Shown here one piece after another: positions 1-8,390 of a stretch of 64,000 nucleotides of DNA. This DNA comes from Stigmatella aurantiaca (GTDB lineage: Bacteria; Myxococcota; Myxococcia; Myxococcales; Myxococcaceae), in the NCBI RefSeq assembly GCF_900109545.1, contig NZ_FOAP01000015.1:152328-216327 (forward strand), read 5' to 3'. The stretch's first letter is position 1; the number at the start of each line of letters is the position of its first letter. The position numbers and the translations under genes are program-made. Under the pieces are notes generated by a model. The model did not search any database. It worked only from the letters and a program-made list of their open reading frames with translations, and was not told where the DNA came from.

Positions 1-687
1 GGAGTTGTCGAGATCGAGCGGCGCATCCGTGAGCTGCACCACCCACCCTCCCGACGCCGTGCGCCGCGCCCGTGACAGCAGCTCGGCGTCGCGGGCAGGG
101 TCCGGGAACCCGGTGGCCCGTGCGGCGGCGGCTGACCAGTAGTTCAGCCATCCGAGGTATTGCGGAATCTCAGGCGAGGGGAGTTCCCATGGAAGTTTGA
201 GTGAGGGAAGTCCATGAGGCGGGACATGAGGCTCATCTCCCGGGTGGCAAAACTGCTCCGGCACGGTCATGGCCATTCCCTCGGTCAGCACGCGCCCCCA
301 GAACGCGTGTGCGCCCTCTCCAACGGCCTCCAATACATCCGCAGCAGCAACGCCGGGTGCGTCCAGTGGCAGGTCCGCATGGACTTCCAACTGTGCCTGT
401 CCCCCCGGTGAGCTGCTCGCGGGGATTTGCCACCCCGTCACCGTCACCCGGAACGCCGCATCACTGTTGCGCAGGAGCGGAAATCCCCCATCTTTCATCT
501 CCCGCGAGATGAAGGCATCCCGGTCCGGAAGGGGAATGCGCTGCCCCTCTTTGGAAATCGTCCACCCCAGGTGCAGCCCGGCGCTCGCACGTTCCATTCC
601 ATGAACAATGGCCAAAGGGCGGCTGTCATCCCTCGTGAGCACAGGGGCATAGGCGATCAGGCTGAGGGTTCTTGGCGTGGCTGTCAT
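1..687 (-). CDS. DUF5953-like protein, putative partner/immunity of the adjacent lipoprotein (partial)
   Basis: The frame is open from an ATG at 687 down to the window edge (229 codons, no stop), so the C-terminus is missing. The protein begins MTATPRTLSLIAYAPVLT. It is acidic to neutral, with no signal peptide or membrane segment, so it should be cytoplasmic. It resembles from memory the myxobacterial DUF5953 family, which is often found beside DUF6310 proteins. Its start lies one base after the stop of the upstream lipoprotein gene, so the two are almost certainly cotranscribed and probably translationally coupled. The pairing suggests an immunity or accessory role, which is inference; no catalytic motif is visible. 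Confidence 0.6.
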   Translation of the reverse strand, partial: MTATPRTLSLIAYAPVLTRDDSRPLAIVHGMERASAGLHLGWTISKEGQRIPLPDRDAFISREMKDGGFPLLRNSDAAFRVTVTGWQIPASSSPGGQAQLEVHADLPLDAPGVAAADVLEAVGEGAHAFWGRVLTEGMAMTVPEQFCHPGDEPHVPPHGLPSLKLPWELPSPEIPQYLGWLNYWSAAAARATGFPDPARDAELLSRARRTASGGWVVQLTDAPLDLDNS

Positions 688-688
688 T

Positions 689-1606
689 TCAGCACCAATC
701 CATGACGACAATCCTGAGTGTGGGGTCCTGCCTTAGGAGGGCAGCTCTGTGCGCTGGGCTGCGCACGCCGACCTTGAAACCGAATCCGCAGGCCAGGGCG
801 AGGGCGCGCTCATGCTGCATCTCCGGCACCTGACTTCTGACCACGATGTCCCGGAGGTCTTCCGTGTAAGTGTCGAAGTTGTCGGTCTTGACCTCCCACA
901 ACGTGCGTGAAGCCAGTTGCAGCGCGTCGAAGTGCTTGCCATGGACAAGCACATCCCAACCGGGAAAAGCATTCTGCGGAACTCGGTCGGCGCATTCGTT
1001 GTGCGGGACATTGCCTCCGCGATGCGAAGCCCGTCTGGGCGCACACTCGGGACGGCGCTCACGCGGGTCCGAGGAACCAGGCGGGTCTGGAGGAAACCAA
1101 TCCGTCCCCGACGGGGCGCCTTCCGGCTTGGGCTTCCCATTCGCCATGGATTGCTGCTGATGGGATGGCCGCGCCTGCGTCTTGGGCTTCGCACGATCAC
1201 GAGCTGCGCTTCGCTCATACGCATGCAATTCCTCTTGGATAGCGGCAGCCACCACTACTGCCCCCGTCACAATCACCGCGCCCACCACAATCTCGGGTGC
1301 AGCGAAGACGCAGAGCCCCACTCCCACCGCCACTGCCCCCGCCGAGGCGACAGCGCATCTCCTCGTGACATCCCGGAACTTGACCCTGTCATGGTCGAGC
1401 GCGGGATAGCACTTCTCAGCCAGGAGAGGCCATCCGTTGGATGCCTCGCGTACCACGCAATCCCCGTCATCCGCCCAGGGGTATTGGGATGCCCGCTGAA
1501 GGTTGGCGACTCTCTCGCGCGGGGACACCCGTGCTCCCGGGCCCTGCTCCGTCGTGGCGCAGGCCGAGAGAAGAAGCACCAGTGCGATGGAAGTACGGTG
1601 AACCAT
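689..1606 (-). CDS. Lipoprotein with PD-(D/E)xK-like C-terminus (DUF6310-like)
   Basis: 305 aa. The chosen ATG at 1606 gives a short lipoprotein signal (MVHRTSIALVLLLSAC, Cys16) with a purine-rich ribosome site (AGGGC, AGGG) just upstream; a TTG at 1621 is the alternative. Residues about 84-125 form an Ala/Val/Gly-rich hydrophobic block. A Pro-rich basic linker (140-200) follows, then a C-terminal domain with D227 and E238-V-K240, the acidic residue plus E-x-K arrangement of restriction-endonuclease-fold nucleases. It matches from memory the myxobacterial DUF6310 family. Together with the next gene it looks like an exported effector with a partner. Nuclease activity is inferred only from the motif. 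Confidence 0.65.
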   Translation of the reverse strand: MVHRTSIALVLLLSACATTEQGPGARVSPRERVANLQRASQYPWADDGDCVVREASNGWPLLAEKCYPALDHDRVKFRDVTRRCAVASAGAVAVGVGLCVFAAPEIVVGAVIVTGAVVVAAAIQEELHAYERSAARDRAKPKTQARPSHQQQSMANGKPKPEGAPSGTDWFPPDPPGSSDPRERRPECAPRRASHRGGNVPHNECADRVPQNAFPGWDVLVHGKHFDALQLASRTLWEVKTDNFDTYTEDLRDIVVRSQVPEMQHERALALACGFGFKVGVRSPAHRAALLRQDPTLRIVVMDWC

Positions 1607-1704
1607 GACCCTGCCCTTCAATCAAGCATGGGCGCCGTGGGTCAAGGCCGCACGTCAGGAACATCGAAATCCACCTGCTGAGTCAGCAGTGATAGATCCA
1701 ACCC

Positions 1705-3111
1705 GTGACCCAACAGAATCAAGCTTCCACACCGCACCCGGGAGGGCTCCGTCCAGGAACGGTGGTGGGCTCTTGGCACGTCATGGGGCCAGCAGGCCAC
1801 GGCGTCCACGGGGCCGTCTACCGGGCTGTCCGGGCGAGCGAAGCACCCTCCACCCCCGTGGCCCTCAAGCTGGCCCTGCTGCCACGAGACCCTCGGTTCT
1901 CACGCGAGGTCGAGTTGCTCTCCCGCGTGAACCACCCAAGTGTCCCGCGCCTGCTGGATGCCGGTGAGTGGCAGCATCCCGCCGACACCACGCATCCCTA
2001 CCTTGTCATGGAGTGGGTGGACGGCACTCCGCTCTATGACTGGGCCCAGGAGCACGCCTCCTCTGAAGAACAGGTGGTCCGGGTGCTGGCCCAGCTCGCC
2101 CGAGCCCTGGAAGCCCTTCATGCGCAGGGTGCCGTTCATCGGGACGTGAAGGGTGGAAATGTCCTGGTGCGGCACGCGGATCAGCGCGCGATGCTCACGG
2201 ACTTCGGCTCGGGCATCCACCCTGGCGCGGCCACCCTGACGCCGCCAGGTTCGTTCACGGGCACACCTGCCTACCGCTCCGCGGAGTCCTCGCTGTTCTC
2301 GCTGCGGTACATGTGGGACCCCTCCGCCCAGTATGAAGACAAACCCTCGGATGATCTCTACGCCCTGGGCGTCACGGCTTATCGGCTCGTCACCGGCACA
2401 TACCCGGAGCTGAGCGACCCGTTCAGGGACGAAATGGGAACCTGGCAGTTGGGGGAGATGGCCTCGCCCCCGCCCGGTGCCATTGTCCCGGGCCTCGATC
2501 CACAGTTCGACGCGCTGATCGTTCGAATGCTCCGGGTTCATCCCGAGGACCGGGGAACCGCGAGGGAGCTGGCGGAAGCGCTGGAGCAAACCGCGGAGCA
2601 ACTCGCTCGTCAGCACTCACCCGCATCACACGCGGCGCCTCATGAAGCCGCTCCACGCAGAGGCCCCACGTGGGTCAGGTTTATGGCAGCCTCGATGCTC
2701 CTGATGCTGTCGGCCTGGGCAGGATGGGAGGTTCGTGACAGGAGCCAGGTATGGCCCTCCTTCTTCAGGACAGAGTCCACGCCGCCCGGCCTGGAAGGTT
2801 CGGACACCGTGGGCCTGGGCGATGCCGCATCGAGAATGCCCCCGGTAGAGAGCCCTGACGCCTCGGTTCCCGAGATGATGTCCATGGGCACGTTACCCCC
2901 ACCGAGGCCAGGACAGGCCACCCCCGATGCGAAGGGCCGGTGTCCTCGTCAGGGGCAACTTGCTCTCAATGGGGGCTGCTGGATCCGGCTCAGCCTGGAA
3001 CGCGAAGACTGCGAGGGGAGCGGCTATGTCTTTACGAACCAGTGCTATGGCCCCGTGCTCTCCAACCCGCAGCGCCGCCAACCGACCTCCGAGCCAGGCA
3101 GCCCTCCCTGA
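1705..3111 (+). CDS. Receptor-type Ser/Thr protein kinase
   Basis: 468 aa, GTG start. The Hanks-type kinase domain covers about residues 20-310: Gly-rich loop near 28-36, Lys55 in ALKLA, catalytic loop HRDVKGGN at 145-152 (Asp147) and DFG at 166-168, so it should be active. An Arg/Pro-rich linker leads to one membrane helix at about 325-345. The extracytoplasmic tail contains a Cys motif (CPRQGQ, NGGCW, DCEG, NQCYGP) that recurs at the C-termini of many myxobacterial kinases. It stands alone, divergent from the DUF6310-like gene with 98 bp between starts. Substrates are unknown. Confidence 0.9.
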   Translation: MTQQNQASTPHPGGLRPGTVVGSWHVMGPAGHGVHGAVYRAVRASEAPSTPVALKLALLPRDPRFSREVELLSRVNHPSVPRLLDAGEWQHPADTTHPYLVMEWVDGTPLYDWAQEHASSEEQVVRVLAQLARALEALHAQGAVHRDVKGGNVLVRHADQRAMLTDFGSGIHPGAATLTPPGSFTGTPAYRSAESSLFSLRYMWDPSAQYEDKPSDDLYALGVTAYRLVTGTYPELSDPFRDEMGTWQLGEMASPPPGAIVPGLDPQFDALIVRMLRVHPEDRGTARELAEALEQTAEQLARQHSPASHAAPHEAAPRRGPTWVRFMAASMLLMLSAWAGWEVRDRSQVWPSFFRTESTPPGLEGSDTVGLGDAASRMPPVESPDASVPEMMSMGTLPPPRPGQATPDAKGRCPRQGQLALNGGCWIRLSLEREDCEGSGYVFTNQCYGPVLSNPQRRQPTSEPGSPP

Positions 3112-3135
3112 GTGCCACCCAGGCCAGAGAAGCCC

Positions 3136-3804
3136 TCACTTCGCCGGCATACCCTTCGCTTGGATCCATTCCGCCAAGCGCTCGGGCTCGGGCACATCGA
3201 GCAGGGACACGAAGTCCTCCGGTGCACCGGGCGCTGGCCGGAACTTCACCGTCACGGTCCCCACTCCGCGGCGGAGTTGCGCGGGAGAGATTTCCGATGT
3301 GGCGGAGACCACCTGTCCGTAGGGAATCTCCGCTGGAAGCCCCGAATGACCACCGTCCTCCAATCCGCTCCCGGTAAACCGCCAGGACGGACGTCCGAAC
3401 CACCTCCTGAGCTGAGGGTAGACCGAGACCACGGCATAGAGGACGCACAACACCACCATGATCCCGGTGCGGTAATCCCACGGCAAGGTCAGCAGGGCTC
3501 CGGTGACCAGCACCAGCGGAAGCTGACTCAGGAACACACGGCGCAGGGGAACCTGGGTGCGGACCTCGAACGGCGGGGCCAGGACTTCCGGTAGCCGGGG
3601 CCGACGCAGGGGCTGGCCCTGCCGGACTTCCTGCAATGTCCGGCTCAACTGCTCCCGCTCGGTCTGAAGTTGTCCGAGCCGGGCCCGGAGCCGGCCGCTC
3701 TCCTCGGTCAGCGTGCGCATCGCACGCTGCCCCGTGCGCACGTCCTCCTGGATGCGCTCCAGGGCCTGAGCGATTCCGGGCTCCACAGGGCGCTCAGACG
3801 GCAT
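3136..3804 (-). CDS. Coiled-coil membrane protein with C-terminal PH-like domain (copy 2)
   Basis: 222 aa from the ATG at 3804 (MPSERPVEPG). An upstream in-frame start at 3879 lies deep inside the preceding gene and is less likely. Residues about 10-60 form a coiled coil (IQEDVRTGQRAM, LTEESGRLRARLG). Two closely spaced hydrophobic helices follow at about 95-135 (LPLVLVTGALLTLP, GIMVVLCVLYAVVSVY). The C-terminal third alternates beta segments and ends in an amphipathic helix (PERLAEWIQAKGMP). It is a diverged paralogue of the preceding gene, which it overlaps by 11 bp. The bacterial PH-like fold is inferred from the hairpin plus beta-domain plan. Function unknown. Confidence 0.7.
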   Translation of the reverse strand: MPSERPVEPGIAQALERIQEDVRTGQRAMRTLTEESGRLRARLGQLQTEREQLSRTLQEVRQGQPLRRPRLPEVLAPPFEVRTQVPLRRVFLSQLPLVLVTGALLTLPWDYRTGIMVVLCVLYAVVSVYPQLRRWFGRPSWRFTGSGLEDGGHSGLPAEIPYGQVVSATSEISPAQLRRGVGTVTVKFRPAPGAPEDFVSLLDVPEPERLAEWIQAKGMPAK

Positions 3805-4534
3805 GGGCCCCTCCCACGTTCCTGGCCTGGGCCGGTAAGGCCCGCTGCCGCAGCCACTCCGCCAGCCGGTGGGGGTCATCGATCAGGTCGATGAGGACGG
3901 AGCGGTCCGGATAGGCCTCTGCCTTCCCGAGGGATGTCTGGGTCAAGGGCGTCCAAGTGACCCGGACGGCCCCCGAGCCGAAGAGACGGTGGAGAGGCCC
4001 TTGAACGACCTCGACCTTATGCACCTCGGAATACAGCACCTTGCCGGAACTCTCGGGCAACGTGTCCGGGGCGAAGCCCTCTTCATCGAATTGCCAGGCA
4101 ACGCCCTCGGCCATTTCCACGGGCTCCAGAAAGAGAGCCCGCACCGCGACGCAGACCGGAAAGAGGAGCCCCAGCGTGATGACTGCCCGGGGATTGTTCA
4201 TCGCTTGGAGCGAAAGGCCGATAAACAATCCTGACAGGGGCAGCGCGGACCGGAGCTTGCCATAGGTGGTCCGCCGCGAAGGGTTGGCACGGAACGGAAG
4301 GATGAGCCGTTCTGGCAGAGAGGCAGCGGGCCGCACCTGCTCACCGTGCGCCACTGCCAGCGAGCGGCGCAGCCAGCGAACCTCATCCTCCAACCGGGCT
4401 ACCTGGCCGGCCAGCTCAGCGATCTCCGTGGGAAGCGCTTCGCACTGGTGGCGAAGGGCCCGCAGATCCTCTTGGAGGCGCTCCAGTTCGTCCCGCTGCG
4501 AGCGCCCCGGCTCCGGGCGGGTAAGCGTGTCCAT
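3794..4534 (-). CDS. Coiled-coil membrane protein with C-terminal PH-like domain (copy 1)
   Basis: 246 aa, ATG at 4534. Same plan as the next gene: N-terminal coiled coil (residues about 12-65, LERLQEDLRALRHQ), a hydrophobic hairpin at about 95-135 (LPLSGLFIGLSL, AVITLGLLFPVCVAVRAL), then a beta-rich domain ending PHRLAEWLRQRALPA, clearly homologous to PERLAEWIQAKGMPA in the paralogue. The ends overlap by 11 bp, so the pair is translationally coupled and may form a heteromer. No enzymatic motif is visible. The paralogy is seen directly; the PH-like label is inference. Confidence 0.7.
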   Translation of the reverse strand: MDTLTRPEPGRSQRDELERLQEDLRALRHQCEALPTEIAELAGQVARLEDEVRWLRRSLAVAHGEQVRPAASLPERLILPFRANPSRRTTYGKLRSALPLSGLFIGLSLQAMNNPRAVITLGLLFPVCVAVRALFLEPVEMAEGVAWQFDEEGFAPDTLPESSGKVLYSEVHKVEVVQGPLHRLFGSGAVRVTWTPLTQTSLGKAEAYPDRSVLIDLIDDPHRLAEWLRQRALPAQARNVGGAHAV

Positions 4535-4662
4535 GGCGTAAGCCTAGCAAGGCGTCCGTGAGCAACTCTACCGCCCCCGGGTACGAGGACCGCGCTGGTG
4601 GCCTCAAAACCTTCTTTGCTAAAACCAAGCGGTTTTCTGACGAACCCGCAAGAGAGCACGTC

Positions 4663-5301
4663 ATGCCGGTGCAGTTGCGATGGGCAGCAGTCCTGAGCGT
4701 CCTGCTCGGGTGCAGCACCAGAGTGGCGGTGCCCGACAATCCTCGTGATTACTGGCGCACCGGCAACAACGTGCATGTCCGAGGACCCTGGCCTGCCATC
4801 TCCCCTTCGCGCAACGTGGATGAGGTCATCGACCAATTATGCCCCGCCATCATGGAACTGCCGCGCACGCGCGATCGTGACTACGGCCAAGAGTACTGTG
4901 GCGCCATCTACTCTCTCGGAGATGGCACGTATTACGCCAGCATGCCCTCCCCGCTCAGCGAGCCAGTCCCCGTTGGGCCTTCGACACGAAAGACGTGCAT
5001 TCCTCCCCGGTATGTGGCGGATGAACGAGGCCGTCCCGTTGTCCTCGCGGACTTCCATAGCCATCCTTGGGCCCCCTCACCGATGACCCCAGCAGACCGG
5101 ATCGCGGCAACACAACTTTGGAGCATCCGCATTCAATTCGACCGGGTGTGTACCGTGATGAAGCTTGTGCCCTATCTCGACAGCTCACGCCCAGGTGAGG
5201 TCTACGTGCGAAGCAAGAAGCAGTGGAGGCTGGTGGGTATCATCCGCCCTGAGGATAAGCAGCGAGGTCTCATCACGGCGGCCGACCGCGAGTATCCATG
5301 A
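4663..5301 (+). CDS. Lipoprotein with JAB/JAMM metalloprotease motif
   Basis: 212 aa from the ATG at 4663, which gives a lipoprotein signal (MPVQLRWAAVLSVLLGC); earlier in-frame starts would bury it. The core motif HSHPWAPSPMTPAD fits the JAMM zinc site (H-x-H-P, then S/T-x-x-D), followed by a strand and the tail WRLVGIIRPED. JAB domains are isopeptidases or peptidases. A lipid-anchored version would act in the envelope rather than on cytoplasmic ubiquitin-like proteins. The stop overlaps the next start (ATGA), so it is coupled to a second small lipoprotein. Assignment rests on the motif; the usual N-terminal catalytic Glu was not located. Confidence 0.7.
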   Translation: MPVQLRWAAVLSVLLGCSTRVAVPDNPRDYWRTGNNVHVRGPWPAISPSRNVDEVIDQLCPAIMELPRTRDRDYGQEYCGAIYSLGDGTYYASMPSPLSEPVPVGPSTRKTCIPPRYVADERGRPVVLADFHSHPWAPSPMTPADRIAATQLWSIRIQFDRVCTVMKLVPYLDSSRPGEVYVRSKKQWRLVGIIRPEDKQRGLITAADREYP

Positions 5302-5729
5302 GGGTTTCCATGAAGCGCGGACTTCTGCCTCTCCTCTGCCTCTTGTCATCATGCGCCCTGTTTCAAAAGCCGCCGCGTCCCAGTCATGCGTCACCTGAGG
5401 AGGCGGCGGCTGTCGAGATTCCCCTGGCACTGCCCCTCGAAGGCCGGATGGTTGTTGGCGGAGTCATGCTCCGTGCCATGAACCTGGCCATGGAGGATTA
5501 CCTTCCGTGGGATCAGAAAGTCCCTGCCGAGGCCTCTCCCCTCCAGCAGTGTCTCCACCGCCGAGAGTCCTACGAAGTCGCTGCAGCTCCCGGCCCCGAA
5601 GGCATCGTCTTCGTCACCATCATTCCTGACGCGAGCGCCTGCGACATCGGAGGCCCTCCGGTGCTCGGAATAGGCGCCACGTACGCCATCGATGTCCGCG
5701 GATGGCGCATCCTCTCAGTGCAGCAATAA
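5298..5729 (+). CDS. Small lipoprotein coupled to the JAMM lipoprotein
   Basis: 143 aa, ATG at 5298 overlapping the previous stop by 4 bases; MKRGLL at 5310 is a possible alternative. A lipobox (LLCLLSSCALF) marks it as a lipoprotein. The rest is short and soluble, with two Cys in the mature part (QQCLHRRES and ASACDIGG) that could form a disulfide. No family recognised. The coupling suggests it works with the JAMM protein, for example as a periplasmic inhibitor or immunity partner, which is inference. Confidence 0.65.
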   Translation: MRVSMKRGLLPLLCLLSSCALFQKPPRPSHASPEEAAAVEIPLALPLEGRMVVGGVMLRAMNLAMEDYLPWDQKVPAEASPLQQCLHRRESYEVAAAPGPEGIVFVTIIPDASACDIGGPPVLGIGATYAIDVRGWRILSVQQ

Positions 5730-5753
5730 TCCCCGGGGCGATAGAGCCGGGGA
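5730..5753. terminator. Bidirectional terminator between convergent genes
   Basis: Inverted repeat TCCCCGG (5730-5736) and CCGGGGA (5747-5753) with a 10-base loop fills the whole gap between the converging lipoprotein gene and the GH44 gene. There is no strong U tract on either strand, so it may act as a weak or factor-assisted terminator. Confidence 0.5.
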
Positions 5754-8390
5754 CTATTTCCGGACGGGCGCCAGCGTCAGGTCCAGCACCGTGATGGAGT
5801 AGGGCGGCAGCAGCGCATCCAGCCCATCCGTCTGGAAGGACCCTCCCGGCTGCTCGGCGAAGCCCTCGGGCTCGCCCGTGTACGTCAACACCCGCGCATC
5901 CCGCAGCGCCCCACAGCCCTTGAGCTCCACCCGCGCCGCGCGGGCCGTCTCCGGCTGCAGGTTGAGGGCAATCGCCACCACGCGCTGGCCATCCACGCTG
6001 CGCGAGGCGAACAGCGAGGTGCCATCCACCGCCTTGGTGGGCACGTACAGGTCCTGGAAGCGCCCACCCTTGCCATCGAAGTCCCGGTACGCCCGGAACG
6101 CCCACCACGTGGGGCTGCGGTCCGGCGGATAGGTGAAGTGGAACGCCGCCGTGAGGTTGCCTTCCGCGAAGCGCCCCAGCGCCTCGGCCTGCGCCAGCCC
6201 TCCGCTCATGTGCCGCGTGGCGCCGAAGTTGTACTCCCCCAGCGCGATGCCCAGCCCCGGGTAGTTCTCCGCCACCATCTTCTTCAGCCGGGGAATCAGC
6301 CGCACCGGCTCGCCAATCCAGGACTCGTCCTTGTAGTTGTCGTCCCAGAGCGCCCGCGTGGAGCGGATGCGCAGCGCCGAGGTGGCCTCGTCCGTCTCCC
6401 CCGCCTCCTCCAGGCCGATGCCCTTGCCCTGCGGGTAGAAGTGCACATCCAGCACGTCCAGGAGCCGCACGCCCGTCTTCTTCTGGTGCTCCTTCAGCTT
6501 GCGCAGGTACCAGGGCAAGAGCGGCACGTTGCCGTGCGCCTTCCGGTCCGCGTCCGCCGGGCGCGTCTTGTCCACGTCCGCCGCCGAGCGGAAGTACGCC
6601 GTCCACCCCCACTCCGCCGGCCCCGCGATGACCGCCTCCGGATCCGCCTGCCGCACCGCCGTGCCGTAGGCCACCGTGCGCTCCAGCAGCTCGTCGTACG
6701 TGGTGGGCTGCGGGTGCACGTCCCGGTGCGTGGAGTTCCACAGCATGGGCTCGTTATCGAGGAAGTACATCTGCACGCTGCGCCCCCGCCCTCCGTCCTT
6801 CTGGCGGATGGTGCGCACCCACTCGGCGATGAACTCCGGCGGCGCGGCCACGCTCGTCTGCTCCGGCGGCAGCGGCGGCAGCAGCGCCCCCGAGGGCGAC
6901 TTGCCGTTGCCCGCCTCCGGCATCTCCGGGGCCGTCTTCTCCTGGGACTTGAACTTCGACACCGGGAAGCTCACCGACGACGTGTCCTTGGCCACCCAGC
7001 CGAGAATCGGCAGCGTGAGCGCCGACTGGAGCCCGCGCGCGCGGTTGCTCAGCAGGAACTCCTCGTAGGTGAACTTCGGCTCATCCCCGGGCGAGGTGTT
7101 GCGGAAGTACCAGTCGTTGGCCGTGTTCCACGCGTTGATGCGCCAGTTGTAGCGGCTCGTGGGGTTGCCGCCCCAGCGGCGCGCCGTGGCCCCCATCTCC
7201 CACAGGTGCGCGTCCTTGCTCTCGCGCAGGGCGTTGAAGGCAATGCCGTAGATGAGCGGGCTGATGGCGTGGGTGGGCGCCGTGCACAGCACCGACAGGG
7301 CCGCGGCCTTCGGCGGCCCCACCGCCACGCGCCCACCGCCCACCGAGAGCGCGCCCACCGCCGCCTCGCTCGTGCCCGTCAGCCCAATCCGGTCCAGCTC
7401 CACCCAGTCCGTGCCCACCTTCTTGTGGGCCCGCATGACGATGCGGTGGAAGGGATTCATCTCCGGGTTCAGCTCCGCCAGCGGCACGAGCACCTGCACC
7501 CAGTCCTCCTGCCGGCTCACCTGGTGCCGCGCCTCCACGCGCACGCGCGGGAACACCGTCGCGTCCTCGGTGTCCAGCCGCACCTCCAGGAAGTCCCCGT
7601 AGCCCGGGGGCGCGCGGTAGCGCAGCGCCAGCCCTCCGAAGGTGCCCTTCAGCGGCTCCTTGTGCCGGAGCGTCCACCCGCCCAGCCCCGCCATCATCAC
7701 CTGCGCGGGCCCCGTGTCCACCACGCGCTCGGTCCACCCGCTGGCCTCCCAGCCCGGCTTCACCCCGCCGTCGTAGGCCACCTCCTCCAGCACCAGCGAC
7801 GCCTGCCGCCCGCTGCTCGCCACCTGCGCCCCGGGCCGCGTGAGGCCGATCTGATCCAGCTCCACCCACTCGCGCCCCACGCGCTTCCGGGCCCGCAGCA
7901 CGAGCCGCTCGAAGGGCCGCTGCTCCGGGTTCAGCTCGCCCATGGGAATGAGCAGCTGCACCCACTCGCCCTCCTGGGCCACCGCGTGCCGCGCCTCCAC
8001 GCTCACGCGCGGAAAGGTGGTGCTGTCCTGGGAGTCCAGCCGCACCTCCAGGAAGTCCCCGTAGCCCGCGGGCGCGTGGTAGCGCAGCGCCACCCCGCCG
8101 AAGGTGGCCTGCACCGGGCCCTCGTGCTCCATGGCCCACGAGCCCAGCTCCGCCATCAGCACCCGCGCGGGCCCCGGCCCCGTCACCTCGCGCTCGGCCC
8201 AGCCCACGTCCTTCCAGCCGGACTTGAAGCCGCCCTCGTAGATGACCTGCGCCAGCTCCACCTTCAGGTGGGCCTTGGCCGCGGCCGGACGGGCGGTGGC
8301 CGCGGGGGGACTGCCGCGCGCGGACTCCTGACAGGCCGTGAGCACCAGGGCCCACGCAAGCCCCAGGGCCACCCACCGCCCCGTGCTCAT
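5754..8390 (-). CDS. epsB: GH44 family glycoside hydrolase lipoprotein (EpsB-like)
   Basis: 878 aa. The ATG at 8390 overlaps the stop of the upstream GT2 gene (ATGA). The signal ends in lipobox LTAC (Cys20). Two tandem modules of about 140 aa (residues 43-184 and 197-338) precede the catalytic domain, which starts near 375 (ISPLIYGIAFNA, RRWGGNPTSRYNW) as in family 44 endoglucanases. FLDNEPMLW carries the likely acid/base Glu and LGEYNFGA the nucleophile. In M. xanthus EpsB is the GH44 protein of the exopolysaccharide locus, adjacent to epsA, as here. It probably trims or releases EPS outside the cytoplasm. It is the last gene of the minus-strand eps operon. Confidence 0.88.
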   Translation of the reverse strand: MSTGRWVALGLAWALVLTACQESARGSPPAATARPAAAKAHLKVELAQVIYEGGFKSGWKDVGWAEREVTGPGPARVLMAELGSWAMEHEGPVQATFGGVALRYHAPAGYGDFLEVRLDSQDSTTFPRVSVEARHAVAQEGEWVQLLIPMGELNPEQRPFERLVLRARKRVGREWVELDQIGLTRPGAQVASSGRQASLVLEEVAYDGGVKPGWEASGWTERVVDTGPAQVMMAGLGGWTLRHKEPLKGTFGGLALRYRAPPGYGDFLEVRLDTEDATVFPRVRVEARHQVSRQEDWVQVLVPLAELNPEMNPFHRIVMRAHKKVGTDWVELDRIGLTGTSEAAVGALSVGGGRVAVGPPKAAALSVLCTAPTHAISPLIYGIAFNALRESKDAHLWEMGATARRWGGNPTSRYNWRINAWNTANDWYFRNTSPGDEPKFTYEEFLLSNRARGLQSALTLPILGWVAKDTSSVSFPVSKFKSQEKTAPEMPEAGNGKSPSGALLPPLPPEQTSVAAPPEFIAEWVRTIRQKDGGRGRSVQMYFLDNEPMLWNSTHRDVHPQPTTYDELLERTVAYGTAVRQADPEAVIAGPAEWGWTAYFRSAADVDKTRPADADRKAHGNVPLLPWYLRKLKEHQKKTGVRLLDVLDVHFYPQGKGIGLEEAGETDEATSALRIRSTRALWDDNYKDESWIGEPVRLIPRLKKMVAENYPGLGIALGEYNFGATRHMSGGLAQAEALGRFAEGNLTAAFHFTYPPDRSPTWWAFRAYRDFDGKGGRFQDLYVPTKAVDGTSLFASRSVDGQRVVAIALNLQPETARAARVELKGCGALRDARVLTYTGEPEGFAEQPGGSFQTDGLDALLPPYSITVLDLTLAPVRK
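7377..8264 (-). repeat. Tandem duplicated module inside the GH44 gene
   Basis: Two in-frame copies, about 8264-7839 (residues 43-184) and 7802-7377 (residues 197-338). Both share the core GYGDFLEVRLD, the segment FPRVxVEARH, a hydrophobic strand before ELNPE, and the ending ELDxIGLT. They look like beta-sandwich carbohydrate-binding modules, which is inference. The copies have diverged, so the duplication is not recent. Confidence 0.8.
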
